Shown: positions 33,316-41,921 of the stretch, piece by piece
Position numbering within the stretch: the stretch's first letter is position 1
How the letters are laid out: each line of letters begins with the position of its first letter
Source: Bog-950 sp964615305
Lineage (GTDB): Bacteria; Bacteroidota; Bacteroidia; Chitinophagales; LD1
Reading direction: 5' to 3'
Assembly: GCA_964615305.1 (NCBI GenBank)
Contig: CAZTNA010000014.1
Location: 1 to 64,000 of the forward strand
Length of the DNA stretch: 64,000 nt
Program-made: the position numbers and the translations under genes
The notes under the pieces: generated by a model
Databases searched by the model: none
What the model was told of the DNA's origin: nothing
Seen by the model: only the letters and a program-made list of their open reading frames with translations

Positions 33316-34047
33316 GTTGTCATTGCGAGGAAGCCCGGCTTTGCGGGCTGACGAAGCAAACTTCAACTTTGTGATTAAATAGATTGAACCATAGCAAACG
33401 TAACCAAGGTAGGACTGGTGCAAACCGAATACTTTGTTTACATCATGACGAACAAAGGCAACAATGTTTTTTACACAGGTGTTACAAGCGATTTGCAAAT
33501 GCGTTGCGAAGAGCACATCACCAAAAAATATCCAAACAGTTTCACGGCAAAGTATAACGTGAACAAGTTGGTTTACTACGAGCGGTTGGGTGATATTAAT
33601 GAAGCGATTGCACGTGAAAAACAAATCAAAGGTGGAAGCAGACAGAAGAAAATTGATTTGATAAAGCTGAACAACCCGATGTGGAATGATTTGTATGAAA
33701 AGACGATTGCGCAGTGGAATAAATGAAACGAGGTTGTCATTGCAACAAAAAGAGTGTCATTGCGAGGGCTTTTCAATAAATAATAAACGAGTAAAGCCCG
33801 AAGCAACCTTCGTTGATGTGGTTTTTAAAAGACAAATATGAAGGTTGCTTCAAAGAATAACGCTAATTGATTTTCAAAAGAATTCTTTTCGCAATGACAG
33901 TTGTTTGTTTTGTGATTAGTTTTAAAACATAAAGACAAATCGGAAGGTTGCTTCAGAAAATACTTGTTTGATTTTAAAGGAATTTTATTCGTGGCGCTTA
34001 TATTTATTTAATGGAACTCATGAACTTACGTTTCCTCGCAATGACAG
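33316..34047. repeat. Family D inverted repeats around a GIY-YIG gene
   Basis: TGTCATTGCGAGG occurs at 33318-33330 and 33755-33767; its exact reverse complement is at 34034-34046, and a shorter copy at 33889-33899. Near copies lie at 33735-33743. Within the span there are further inverted pairs: AGCCCG/CGGGCT at 33332-33349, and AAGCAACCTT (33801-33810) with AAGGTTGCTT (33841-33850). The words are unlike families A, B and C and there is no 7-nt phase. Confidence 0.8.
33418..33726 (+). CDS. GIY-YIG nuclease family protein (YhbQ-like size)
   Basis: Protein of 102 residues with a stand-alone GIY-YIG domain: FVYIMTNKGNNVFYTGVTSDL carries the two tyrosines and the YTG-type core, then RCEEHITKK with the usual Arg/His, LVYYERLGDINEAIAREKQIKG with the metal-binding Glu, and a basic tail. 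Such small proteins are common near repeats in Bacteroidota and have no proven role. It begins at a GTG. It sits just after nuoL and inside family D inverted repeats. Confidence 0.9.
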   Translation: MQTEYFVYIMTNKGNNVFYTGVTSDLQMRCEEHITKKYPNSFTAKYNVNKLVYYERLGDINEAIAREKQIKGGSRQKKIDLIKLNNPMWNDLYEKTIAQWNK

Positions 34048-34167
34048 TCACCACAAAAAATTTCAGCAACCCCCATCATCATAAAAATAAATTGAGATAA
34101 ACTTCTCTCTCTTAGTTCTTCTTCCGGTTGTTTGCAAAGTGTAACACAGTTTCTGCTTACTTGTCCT
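33727..34167. other. Repeat-filled gap with no gene
   Basis: About 440 nt with family D repeat pieces on both strands and the AAGCAACCTT-type inverted pairs described for the family D span. I see no coding frame of substance and no promoter consensus. Confidence 0.6.
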
Positions 34168-34545
34168 TCACCCCTCCCCTCTCAACAACAACCTCTGCTT
34201 CTGTTCTTGCTTTTTTCTTTCTTCTTCTAAGGCAGCGGCTGTCATTTGTTCGGCTTCGTTAATTAAATCGCCCAGCGACAAGTTGGTGGCTTTGCATTTT
34301 CTGCGAAAGGTGAGAATCTTAGAGTTAAACATCTGTTTTTTATCACGATTCAGATTGGAGTAATCGAAATGCGTATTGCCATTTACAATATGGGTGTGCG
34401 TCAGGTTATTATCCGTCATCTTCTGTTCAAAAACCTTGTGATACATCTCCAGAAAAAGTTCTTCCTCGTCTGTAACTACCTCTTTTGGTTTCTTTTCCAT
34501 GAAGCCAAAATGTGTGTTGGGGTAAAAACTGCACTTGTCATACAT
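34168..34545 (-). CDS. Hypothetical coiled-coil protein
   Basis: Open frame of 125 residues, highly charged, with a Glu/Lys/Gln-rich predicted coiled coil at the C-terminus (ALEEERKKQEQKQRLLL). I do not recognise the family. A later in-frame start (MEKKPKEVV, at 34500) would make a protein of 110 residues and is as likely. The gene is divergent from the repeat ORF at 34634. Confidence 0.45.
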   Translation of the reverse strand: MYDKCSFYPNTHFGFMEKKPKEVVTDEEELFLEMYHKVFEQKMTDNNLTHTHIVNGNTHFDYSNLNRDKKQMFNSKILTFRRKCKATNLSLGDLINEAEQMTAAALEEERKKQEQKQRLLLRGEG

Positions 34546-34633
34546 GACCAGCAGGGCGGTGGCCCTCTGCTTTAGATTTGTTGTAGCAGAACAACACTGA
34601 TGCTTTTAAACAACAAGCACCCCGGCAGTAAAA

Positions 34634-34882
34634 ATGAATACAGCTAGCCCTTTTCCGAACTCAGTTACCCCGATTCTGAACTCAGGTATCGCCTTTCCGA
34701 ACACGGTTACCCCGATTCTGAACTCAGGTATCGCCTTTCCGAACACGGTTGCCCCGATTCTGAACTCAGGTATCGGCTTTCAGAACACGGTTGCCGCGAT
34801 TCTGAACTCAGATATCGGCTTTCCGAACACAGTGGTCGCCATTCCTACATCGTTTTTACAACAAACCATCATAATTCATTAA
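34634..34882 (+). CDS. Heptapeptide-repeat ORF
   Basis: Frame of 82 residues made almost wholly of 7-residue repeats that alternate FPNxVxP and ILNSGIA, ended by a short unique tail. No signal peptide and no known domain. It lies 17 nt upstream of the next gene on the same strand. It could be a real small repeat protein or only an open frame across a tandem repeat; the preservation of reading frame over nine units favours a protein, though 21-nt units keep any frame open. Confidence 0.4.
   Translation: MNTASPFPNSVTPILNSGIAFPNTVTPILNSGIAFPNTVAPILNSGIGFQNTVAAILNSDIGFPNTVVAIPTSFLQQTIIIH
34653..34841. repeat. 21-nt tandem repeat, nine units
   Basis: Nine consecutive units of 21 nt in two alternating types, giving a 42-nt higher-order period: TTCCGAACACGGTTACCCCGA-like and TTCTGAACTCAGGTATCGCC-like. 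Units 1 to 6 are nearly identical and units 7 to 9 have drifted. Confidence 0.9.
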
Positions 34883-34899
34883 AACTAAAACCAACTAAC

Positions 34900-35574
34900 A
34901 TGGCAGAAAGACCAGCAAAAGTGAGTTTCGGGTTTATAGATTTTAACCCTACTCAAAAAGGTTTATTTGGCGACAACGTGTTTGCCGAAATGACCGACCA
35001 TCCACTTGTTTTTGTAACCCCCGATGTGCCTCTGGCTACGCTTGAAACCGTAAACAACGCGCTGAAACTGAAAACCCAGCAGGCACTGAGTGGCGACAAA
35101 GAAAAAATTCAGGAGCGCGATGAGGCGGAAAAACTTTGGGACACCACCTTTCGCAAAGAGGGTGAATATGTGCAGCGTATTGCCAGCGGCAACAAATTAA
35201 TTATTGTTCAAAGCGGGTATCACAGCACCGATACCGAAAGCCATCCGGTGGCAGTGCCTGCACAGGCGCAGTTAGAAGCGTGGGGCAACAAAGGCAGGGG
35301 CAGCGGCATACATGCCGAAATAAAGCCGCTGGCTAATTGCCGCGGCTTTGTGTTTATGATAAGCTCTCAGCCACCCACGGGCTTTGCCAGCATTAAAGGC
35401 GATGTGCTGAAGCTAAACGATTTGTCGCCTATGATGAGTATAACGCTTACTACCAAGCGCAAAGTTGATTTCGATGAGCTGGACAGCGGTAAATCGTATT
35501 ATGTAACAGCCTTTGGTTTTAATGCTACGGGTGTAGGCGAAATGGCGAATGCTATTGAGGTAATAGCGCCATAA
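34900..35574 (+). CDS. Hypothetical protein with fibronectin-like C-terminus
   Basis: Protein of 224 residues, no signal peptide. Residues from about 125 on look like a fibronectin type III-type fold (SGIHAEIKPLANCRGFVF, LTTKRKVDFDELDSGKSYYVTAFGFN, ending with a strand IEVIAP). The N-terminal half (KVSFGFIDFNPTQKGLFGDN) is not recognised. A strong terminator follows 17 nt after the stop. Function unknown; it may be linked to the repeat ORF directly upstream. Confidence 0.6.
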   Translation: MAERPAKVSFGFIDFNPTQKGLFGDNVFAEMTDHPLVFVTPDVPLATLETVNNALKLKTQQALSGDKEKIQERDEAEKLWDTTFRKEGEYVQRIASGNKLIIVQSGYHSTDTESHPVAVPAQAQLEAWGNKGRGSGIHAEIKPLANCRGFVFMISSQPPTGFASIKGDVLKLNDLSPMMSITLTTKRKVDFDELDSGKSYYVTAFGFNATGVGEMANAIEVIAP

Positions 35575-35590
35575 TGTTTAGCCCTATCCT

Positions 35591-35630
35591 AAAACAAAAA
35601 ACCCCGCACGAGCGGGTTTTTTTGTTTTAT
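35591..35630 (+). terminator. Strong intrinsic terminator, probably bidirectional
   Basis: A-rich tract, stem CCCGC/GCGGG with a 4-nt loop, then TTTTTTTG. The A and T tracts extend the stem, and because it lies between convergent genes it can serve the barrel gene on the minus strand as well. Confidence 0.9.
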
Positions 35631-35649
35631 GGGCTATCACTCTCCCACC

Positions 35650-37491
35650 CTACCTATCTGTAGAAAGTATATCCGGTTCAAACAGGTTGTCCTGTAATAT
35701 CTCGCGGTTGTTTTTAAAGTCGCCTAAGAAACGAAATGGCTTCATGTTGGGCACTCGTAAATTAGGATAGTAAGCAAACGAAATTTCGAAAAAGCCGATG
35801 CCCATTGAAAGGTTGCGAAGGCGTATGCCCACACCGTATGCTTGTGTAAGCCAGTAATCGCGTATTGAGTTTTGCTGCACCACAGCAATATCGGCAAAAA
35901 CAAAAGCGCAGGAATTGAATCCGAGAATTTTGAAATTGGGATAAACAGTTGTTTCGAAATTGAACACATAGTTGCGCGTGCCGCGTATGTAGTCAACAAA
36001 CACACCGCGTATGCCTGTTGTGCTATTTACTACCAACTCCTTCCCTATTGGCCGGTTGAAACCAACATTGGCACTTGCCGAAATAAACTGCCGCATAAAA
36101 AATTTTGATCCTAATGGTATTGGATCTGAAAAAAACTTCGTATTGAATTGCAACAGCACTTGCTGATAGCTATTTTTCTTGGTAAATCCACCGTAACCAA
36201 TCTTTGTGTTGATATAACCCAATCGTTTTATGTTTTTGCCATAAGTAAGTTCAGCACCTGAGTAAAACCGCTTCTGTAACTCTTCATCTCTATCGAACCC
36301 TAATATTACAGCACCATTTAGTCCTTTGTTTAAATACTCCGCTTGCCCCAGGTAAAATACGTTATGATCAACATAGTAATCCCAGTTGGCAAAACCAATG
36401 CTTCCTAAAAAATAAAAACGATTCAGGAAGTTAAGTGAGCGATCACTGCTTCGTTGAAACGGTCTTGATAAATAGTCTTTACGATAAATTCTAGATGAAA
36501 CAATAAAACGCATGAGCTCAAACCGAGGATCTTTAAACTTCGGGTTAATGGAAGTAGCCAGCCAAATGTCTTGCGTATTGTAAAAAACATTAGTAGGAAT
36601 AGCCGCAGCTAAAAAATTGGGAGCTAAAGATGACTCTCGGAAAATTTCGGCCTTAAAATGCCCTGCCCATTTACTTTTAGATGAAAAAAAATCTCGTTTG
36701 ATTTTTAAGAACCCACCTTTAGTAAAGTTGTCGTACATATAACCCACATTTACATCTATCTGAGTGCGTTTGATGTTCTCATAGAGGTAGTCGCCATGTA
36801 CAGTGTATAAATTATCTTTCCGAAAATTTAGCGACACGTAGCTTGAGATAGACTGAGGAATTCCGAGAAAATTTTTGAACTGCACACCAGCCTGCACTTT
36901 ATTAAAGGCTACACTCGTTGTAATATTCCAACTCCATCGGTCTTGCACCATTACCAGCACATCTACCAAATCATAACTCCCTTCTACGGGTATTACAAAT
37001 ATCTTGAGATCTTTAAAAGTGCTACGCTCCCACAAGTTGCGTTCAGTGTCAGCAAATAGCAACGGATTTACACGATCACCGGCTTTAAAAAGCAGATCGT
37101 TTTCTACCACCCATAACTTTGTTTTTATCTGAGATTTGTTGGCAAATTTCTGAAACTTTGTAAACTGTGTGGCGGTGGGTTGTTCAATAGAAACTCCGTA
37201 AGGCTTAAGCACCGTAATTTCAACCTTTCGTATGAGCATATTGGCATACGGCTCAAAAACATCTTTACCCGAAGTTATTCTATCAACAGTACGGTCGCTA
37301 TAACTGAGGTACGAAAAACCCTTTAGCGTTTGAGTTAGCCCGAAAACAACCCTCTTCTTAATTTCTTCATTTCGAATTTGCTTAACTGTTTTATCTAAAC
37401 AAACCTCATCATCATAAGGTGATTGCGCATGTATGATACATACGCATAGAATCAAGCCCACAGAAAGAGAATAAATATTTTTACTACGCAA
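35650..37491 (-). CDS. BamA/TamA-like outer membrane protein
   Basis: Protein of 613 residues with a signal peptide (1-22), a POTRA-like N-terminal region (about 80-190, with LIRKVEITVLKPYGVS and DLVDVLVMVQDRWSW) and a long beta-barrel region of alternating strands up to the C-terminus. It resembles the Omp85 group but is shorter than BamA, so it is more likely a TamA- or phospholipase-associated relative than the essential insertase. Translation seems to start at TTG (37491); no in-frame ATG lies upstream. It is divergent from galT. Confidence 0.75.
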   Translation of the reverse strand: MRSKNIYSLSVGLILCVCIIHAQSPYDDEVCLDKTVKQIRNEEIKKRVVFGLTQTLKGFSYLSYSDRTVDRITSGKDVFEPYANMLIRKVEITVLKPYGVSIEQPTATQFTKFQKFANKSQIKTKLWVVENDLLFKAGDRVNPLLFADTERNLWERSTFKDLKIFVIPVEGSYDLVDVLVMVQDRWSWNITTSVAFNKVQAGVQFKNFLGIPQSISSYVSLNFRKDNLYTVHGDYLYENIKRTQIDVNVGYMYDNFTKGGFLKIKRDFFSSKSKWAGHFKAEIFRESSLAPNFLAAAIPTNVFYNTQDIWLATSINPKFKDPRFELMRFIVSSRIYRKDYLSRPFQRSSDRSLNFLNRFYFLGSIGFANWDYYVDHNVFYLGQAEYLNKGLNGAVILGFDRDEELQKRFYSGAELTYGKNIKRLGYINTKIGYGGFTKKNSYQQVLLQFNTKFFSDPIPLGSKFFMRQFISASANVGFNRPIGKELVVNSTTGIRGVFVDYIRGTRNYVFNFETTVYPNFKILGFNSCAFVFADIAVVQQNSIRDYWLTQAYGVGIRLRNLSMGIGFFEISFAYYPNLRVPNMKPFRFLGDFKNNREILQDNLFEPDILSTDR

Positions 37492-37616
37492 TGGTGTGTT
37501 CGTAATGAAATGTAGAATTAGTTTACGTAAAACAAAATCTTGAGTTATACAGAAAGAAAACTCAATTTGTCAGCCTCATTAATTTGCTCATTTTGCGCCT
37601 CTTAAACCATTCTCAA

Positions 37617-38591
37617 ATGCCCGAATTCAGATGGAACCCGCTGCTTGACACCTATACCATGGTGGCCACCAATCGCCAACACCGCCCACACCTGCCGAAA
37701 GATTACTGCCCGTTTTGTCCTTCGCATAACAAGGCCTTACCCAAGTTTGATGTGCTGGCTTACGACAACGATTTTCCGGCAATGAGTTTGGAAACGACAC
37801 AAGGCATAAAACGCAAGACACAAGTAAATGCTGTTTTTAAATCAACAGAAGCAGTGGGCAAATGCGAAGTGATTTTGTATTCACCCGAGCATGACAAACA
37901 ACTGTATGAGTTGAGCGATGCGCATGTGCTCAAAATTGTTGAGTTGTGGGCTGAAAGATTCAACGCTCTGCAAAAAGACAAACGCATTAAATACATTTTC
38001 GAGTTTGAAAACCGTGGCGAAGAAGTTGGCGTTACTATTCATCATCCTCACGGGCAGTTGTATGCCTACTCTTTTATTCCATCTAAAATCAGAGAAGAGT
38101 TACGAAACTGCAAAAGCTATTTCGCGAAACACAAACGGAATTTGTTTGCCGACTTAAATGCTGCAGAGAAAAAATATAAGAACCGGGTAGTGTATGAAAA
38201 CAAAAGTTTCATCGCTTACATTCCTTATTTTACAGATTATCCTTTCGGGGTTTTTGTGGTAAACAAAAAACTGAAAGCAAACATTACACAGTTTACCGCT
38301 GCCGAGAAGAAAGACCTTGCTGTATTGCTGAAGAAACTTACTGCGGCATTCGATAACGTTTTCGACCGCCACTTTCCTTATATGATGTGCCTGCACCAAA
38401 CACCTGTAAACGAAAATAAATATGCCGATGCTGAAAACTATTATGCTTTCCATATCGAGTTTTATCCGCCATTGCGCGCAAAAGACAAAGTGAAATGGTA
38501 TGCGGGCAGCGAAATGGGAGCAGGCGCAGCCGCCAACCCTTTAGACGTGGATGAATGTGCCGCTATTCTGAGAGAAAAGATTTCAAAGTAA
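37617..38591 (+). CDS. galT: Galactose-1-phosphate uridylyltransferase
   Basis: Leloir pathway enzyme of 324 residues that exchanges UMP between UDP-glucose and galactose-1-phosphate. Seen: MPEFRWNPLLDTYTMVATNR, zinc-type cysteines in YCPFCPSH, and the catalytic HPHGQ in IHHPHGQLYAY. I start at the ATG at 37617; the frame is open from a TTG at 37584. galK follows after 2 nt, so the two form an operon. galE and a mutarotase are not in the window. Confidence 0.94.
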   Translation: MPEFRWNPLLDTYTMVATNRQHRPHLPKDYCPFCPSHNKALPKFDVLAYDNDFPAMSLETTQGIKRKTQVNAVFKSTEAVGKCEVILYSPEHDKQLYELSDAHVLKIVELWAERFNALQKDKRIKYIFEFENRGEEVGVTIHHPHGQLYAYSFIPSKIREELRNCKSYFAKHKRNLFADLNAAEKKYKNRVVYENKSFIAYIPYFTDYPFGVFVVNKKLKANITQFTAAEKKDLAVLLKKLTAAFDNVFDRHFPYMMCLHQTPVNENKYADAENYYAFHIEFYPPLRAKDKVKWYAGSEMGAGAAANPLDVDECAAILREKISK

Positions 38592-38593
38592 CT

Positions 38594-39694
38594 ATGAGCA
38601 AGCGAGTATTTTTTGCACCCGGACGGGTGAACCTTATTGGCGAGCATCTCGACTACAACGGAGGGTTGGTAATGCCTGCAGCTATTCAGTTAGGAGTAAA
38701 ACTTACACTGACACCGCGCAGCGATAACAGGATTACACTTCGCTCTGCCACGCACAGTTACAAACGCGAATTGTTTTTAGACGATGACATTTACTTCGAC
38801 AAGAAGTTTGACTGGACAAACTACCCTGCGGGCATCATAGCGCAGTTGAAGAAAGAAAACCATTCTGTACCTGCTTGCGACCTTTTGTTTGAAAGTACAC
38901 TGCCTGAAGGCAGCGGACTTTCATCTTCGGCTGCAGTGGAGTTGGTAACTGCTTACGCTTTGCTTTCTGTTTCGGAAACAAATATTAATCGTGTATGGTT
39001 AGCTTCTCTTTGCAAAGAAACAGAGAACAGTTTTATAGGTGTGGGTTGCGGTATCATGGACCAGTATGCCGTTGCACTCGGCAAAAAAGACAACGCTTTA
39101 CTGCTGGATTGTTCTGCTTTAAAACACGACTACATTCCTTTCGAATTAGGTGATTACAGTTTGCTGATTCTTGATTCTAAAAAACCGCGCTCGCTGATAC
39201 AGTCGAAATACAACGAGCGGAAGAAAGAGTGCGAAGAAGCGCTGCGTATTATTCAAACAAGCCACAGCAATGCAACTAATTTGTGTGAAGCAGAAATGTA
39301 TTTTACTGATTTGATTACAGACAACACAGTTAGAAAAAGAGCACGACACGTTATTAGTGAACAGCTGCGTGTTAAAGAAGCCGCGCGCGTGTTGCGCATG
39401 AACGACCTCTCAACATTCGGCAGATTGATGAATGCTTCGCACCAGAGTTTGAAAGCGGATTACGAAGTAAGCGGGCTCGAATTAGATGTGCTGGCAGAAA
39501 CGGCACAAAGTATAAAAGGTTGTCTGGGAGCAAGAATGACTGGTGCAGGCTTTGGTGGTTGTGCCATTGCACTTGTCCATTCTTCGGCAGTTAACGAAGT
39601 GAAAGAAAAAATAAGTACAAAGTATTTCGAAGCCACTGGAACAAACTGCGCTATATATAAGGCAGAAATTAGTGAAGGAGTTTCTGAACTCTAG
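38594..39694 (+). CDS. galK: Galactokinase
   Basis: GHMP-family kinase of 366 residues that phosphorylates galactose at C1. Family motifs: FFAPGRVNLIGEHLDYNGG at the start (substrate-binding motif 1), LPEGSGLSSSAAVELVTAYA (ATP loop, motif 2), and GARMTGAGFGGCAIAL (motif 3). The start at 38594, 2 nt after galT, is clear. A frame extending upstream into galT exists but has no conserved content. Confidence 0.95.
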   Translation: MSKRVFFAPGRVNLIGEHLDYNGGLVMPAAIQLGVKLTLTPRSDNRITLRSATHSYKRELFLDDDIYFDKKFDWTNYPAGIIAQLKKENHSVPACDLLFESTLPEGSGLSSSAAVELVTAYALLSVSETNINRVWLASLCKETENSFIGVGCGIMDQYAVALGKKDNALLLDCSALKHDYIPFELGDYSLLILDSKKPRSLIQSKYNERKKECEEALRIIQTSHSNATNLCEAEMYFTDLITDNTVRKRARHVISEQLRVKEAARVLRMNDLSTFGRLMNASHQSLKADYEVSGLELDVLAETAQSIKGCLGARMTGAGFGGCAIALVHSSAVNEVKEKISTKYFEATGTNCAIYKAEISEGVSEL

Positions 39695-39731
39695 TTATTA
39701 CCATTGCAAATGGTAATGATTATACTTGCTT

Positions 39732-41099
39732 ATGCACTTGTTTTTAACCACTACAAGTAGTGGAACTTACAGTTTTCAAATAGCATACTTTACCATACTG
39801 CTTTTTCAGTTTGTTTACATATCTGTACAATTAACGTATGTGTATCGCAAAGAGTATATCTATTACCTGCTTTACATACTTTGTATGGCGGTGTATTATT
39901 TAGCTGCCAACGAAAATTTACTTGGCTTATCTCTTTTCTTTACAAAGTATCCTCATCTTCAAAAATATTTCGACAAGCCCGCTGTAATAATGTGTTCATT
40001 CTTGTATTACCGGTTTGCCCGCTACTTTTTAGATGTGCCCGAGAAATATCTTTCATTTAACAAGCTGATGCAACGAATGGAAAACCTGTTGTTTGCCGGC
40101 TTGTTAGCAGAAGTTATCTTTCTTGCCAATTTTGGCGAACAGCCAATTGAAGAAATATTGTTTCTGGCACTTTCAACGAGCATGTGCCTCTACAGCATTT
40201 ATTTAATTTATAAGCTCAAGAGTTTTGCACTAAACAACTTTATAGTAGCAGGCGCTTTACTTATAATAGTAGGGGCATTCAGTTCCATGTTGCTTTTTAA
40301 TTTAGGGGGCAAATGGGGGATACCTCCGAACATAATCCCATCTATACCTTCGCAACTGACAAGTGTTGTTGAACTTTTAATATTCACCACGGCACTTGGA
40401 TACAAAACATATTTGCTGGAGCGCGAAAAATTAAAAACAGAGCGTGCTTTGGTAAAAGAATTACGCGAAAATGAAGTTCTTCAAGGCAACCTTCAACAAC
40501 TTAGAAATAAAATAGCCGGTGACCTGCATGATGATATGGGTGCCACATTGGGAAGTATAAATGTGTATGCCGATGTAAGTGAACGAATGATAGAGGAAGG
40601 CAATAAAGATGATGCAAAAAATTATTTAGGTAGAATTACAGAGTTGAGCAAAGAATCTCTTAACGATATGCGAAATATGCTTTGGTCGCTTAATCCTGAA
40701 CATGATACAGTTCAAGATTTAACCACCCGCATGAAAGATTATGCTCAACCTCTGTTAGCTGCCAAGGAGATTCATCTTATTATAGATACTGAACATAGCT
40801 TACTTCACCATAAAATTTCAGTTCTACAAAAACGAAACCTCTTTTTGATTTTTAAGGAAGCTACACACAATATTATAAAGTATTCGGCCTGCACAGATGT
40901 ACGAGTTTCAGTAACTCATACTAAAAAACAATTACAACTGCTTATTACCGATAATGGTTGTGGTTTTGACACCAACAAACAAAGCGATGGCAACGGGCTG
41001 CGAAACATAGAAAGGAGGGCTAAAGAAATAAATGGTGGACTCACAATAATCAGCACTAAAAACAAAGGCACTCAGATAGTAGCATTGTTTCAAAAATAG
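39732..41099 (+). CDS. Membrane sensor histidine kinase, NarX/LytS-like type
   Basis: Protein of 455 residues. Seven predicted membrane helices (about 10-225) of the 7TM-DISM kind are followed by a coiled-coil linker, the dimerisation domain with His266 in AGDLHDDMGATLGSI, and a HATPase domain (NLFLIFKEATHNIIKYS N-box, TDNGCGFD, GNGLRNIERRAKEINGG). No periplasmic ligand domain is seen. The ATG at 39732 is used, with a TTG two codons earlier. The response regulator gene follows 49 nt downstream; together they are a two-component system. Confidence 0.9.
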   Translation: MHLFLTTTSSGTYSFQIAYFTILLFQFVYISVQLTYVYRKEYIYYLLYILCMAVYYLAANENLLGLSLFFTKYPHLQKYFDKPAVIMCSFLYYRFARYFLDVPEKYLSFNKLMQRMENLLFAGLLAEVIFLANFGEQPIEEILFLALSTSMCLYSIYLIYKLKSFALNNFIVAGALLIIVGAFSSMLLFNLGGKWGIPPNIIPSIPSQLTSVVELLIFTTALGYKTYLLEREKLKTERALVKELRENEVLQGNLQQLRNKIAGDLHDDMGATLGSINVYADVSERMIEEGNKDDAKNYLGRITELSKESLNDMRNMLWSLNPEHDTVQDLTTRMKDYAQPLLAAKEIHLIIDTEHSLLHHKISVLQKRNLFLIFKEATHNIIKYSACTDVRVSVTHTKKQLQLLITDNGCGFDTNKQSDGNGLRNIERRAKEINGGLTIISTKNKGTQIVALFQK

Positions 41100-41148
41100 C
41101 CATGTTGAAATTCCAAAAAGTATATATTGCTAATATAAAACAACACTC

Positions 41149-41793
41149 ATGGTTCGTGTAGCTATTTTTGATGACAACAAACATATTCTTGAAAGCTTTG
41201 CCGCATTAATGAAACTGGCAAAACAAGTCACTTTAACGGGCACATTTCAAAATTGCAATAACCTTGAAGAAAAGATTGTAAAGGCAAACCCCGATGTAGT
41301 GGTAATGGATATTGATATGCCGGGTATTAGTGGAATTGAAGCCACACGGCAGATCAAACAAAAGTTTCCTGATGTGCAGATAATGATTCAAACTGTATTT
41401 GACGATGACTCAAAAATTTTTCAGGCGTTGTGCGCAGGTGCCAGCGGTTATGTGCTCAAGGGTAGTGTATCCACTAAAATGGAAGAGACAATACTTGAAG
41501 TTCATGCCGGAGGTTCACCCATTACACCATTAGTGGCGCGTAAGGTTATTAATATGTTTATGAACACAGTGCCCAACGCAATGCAGCAAACCGAAAACAA
41601 ATATGAGTTAACCAATAAAGAAACCGAAGTTCTTACCCTATTGGTGGATGGTCAAAGTTACAAAATGATTGCAGGCAACCTTGATGTAAGTTTTGGCACT
41701 ATTCACTCTCACATAAAAAGCATTTACAAAAAGCTGCACGTAGCCAGTATGACTGAAGCTGTAAGTAAGGCGCTTAAAGAAAATCTGGTTTAG
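41149..41793 (+). CDS. Response regulator, NarL/LuxR family
   Basis: Protein of 214 residues: receiver domain (1 to about 120) with acidic pocket DD at 8-9, phosphoacceptor Asp54 in VVVMDIDMPG and conserved Lys in GYVLKGS, then a LuxR-type helix-turn-helix (LTNKETEVLTLLVDGQSYKMIAGNLDVSFGTI begins near residue 148). It is the partner of the kinase upstream. Target genes cannot be told from the sequence. Confidence 0.93.
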   Translation: MVRVAIFDDNKHILESFAALMKLAKQVTLTGTFQNCNNLEEKIVKANPDVVVMDIDMPGISGIEATRQIKQKFPDVQIMIQTVFDDDSKIFQALCAGASGYVLKGSVSTKMEETILEVHAGGSPITPLVARKVINMFMNTVPNAMQQTENKYELTNKETEVLTLLVDGQSYKMIAGNLDVSFGTIHSHIKSIYKKLHVASMTEAVSKALKENLV

Positions 41794-41921
41794 ATGTAGT
41801 TAAGTATTTTCCTACAAGTAGCCTTACATTAGGCAAATAATATATCACCAAATTAGATGCGGAAATTTTGATGGATAAATTTATTTGACAACAAAATAAG
41901 CCTCAAAAAAACCACCTATCA

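Noticed and set aside
34653..34841. Possible CRISPR array (21-nt repeats)
   Set aside because: The units are contiguous with no spacers and keep an open frame.
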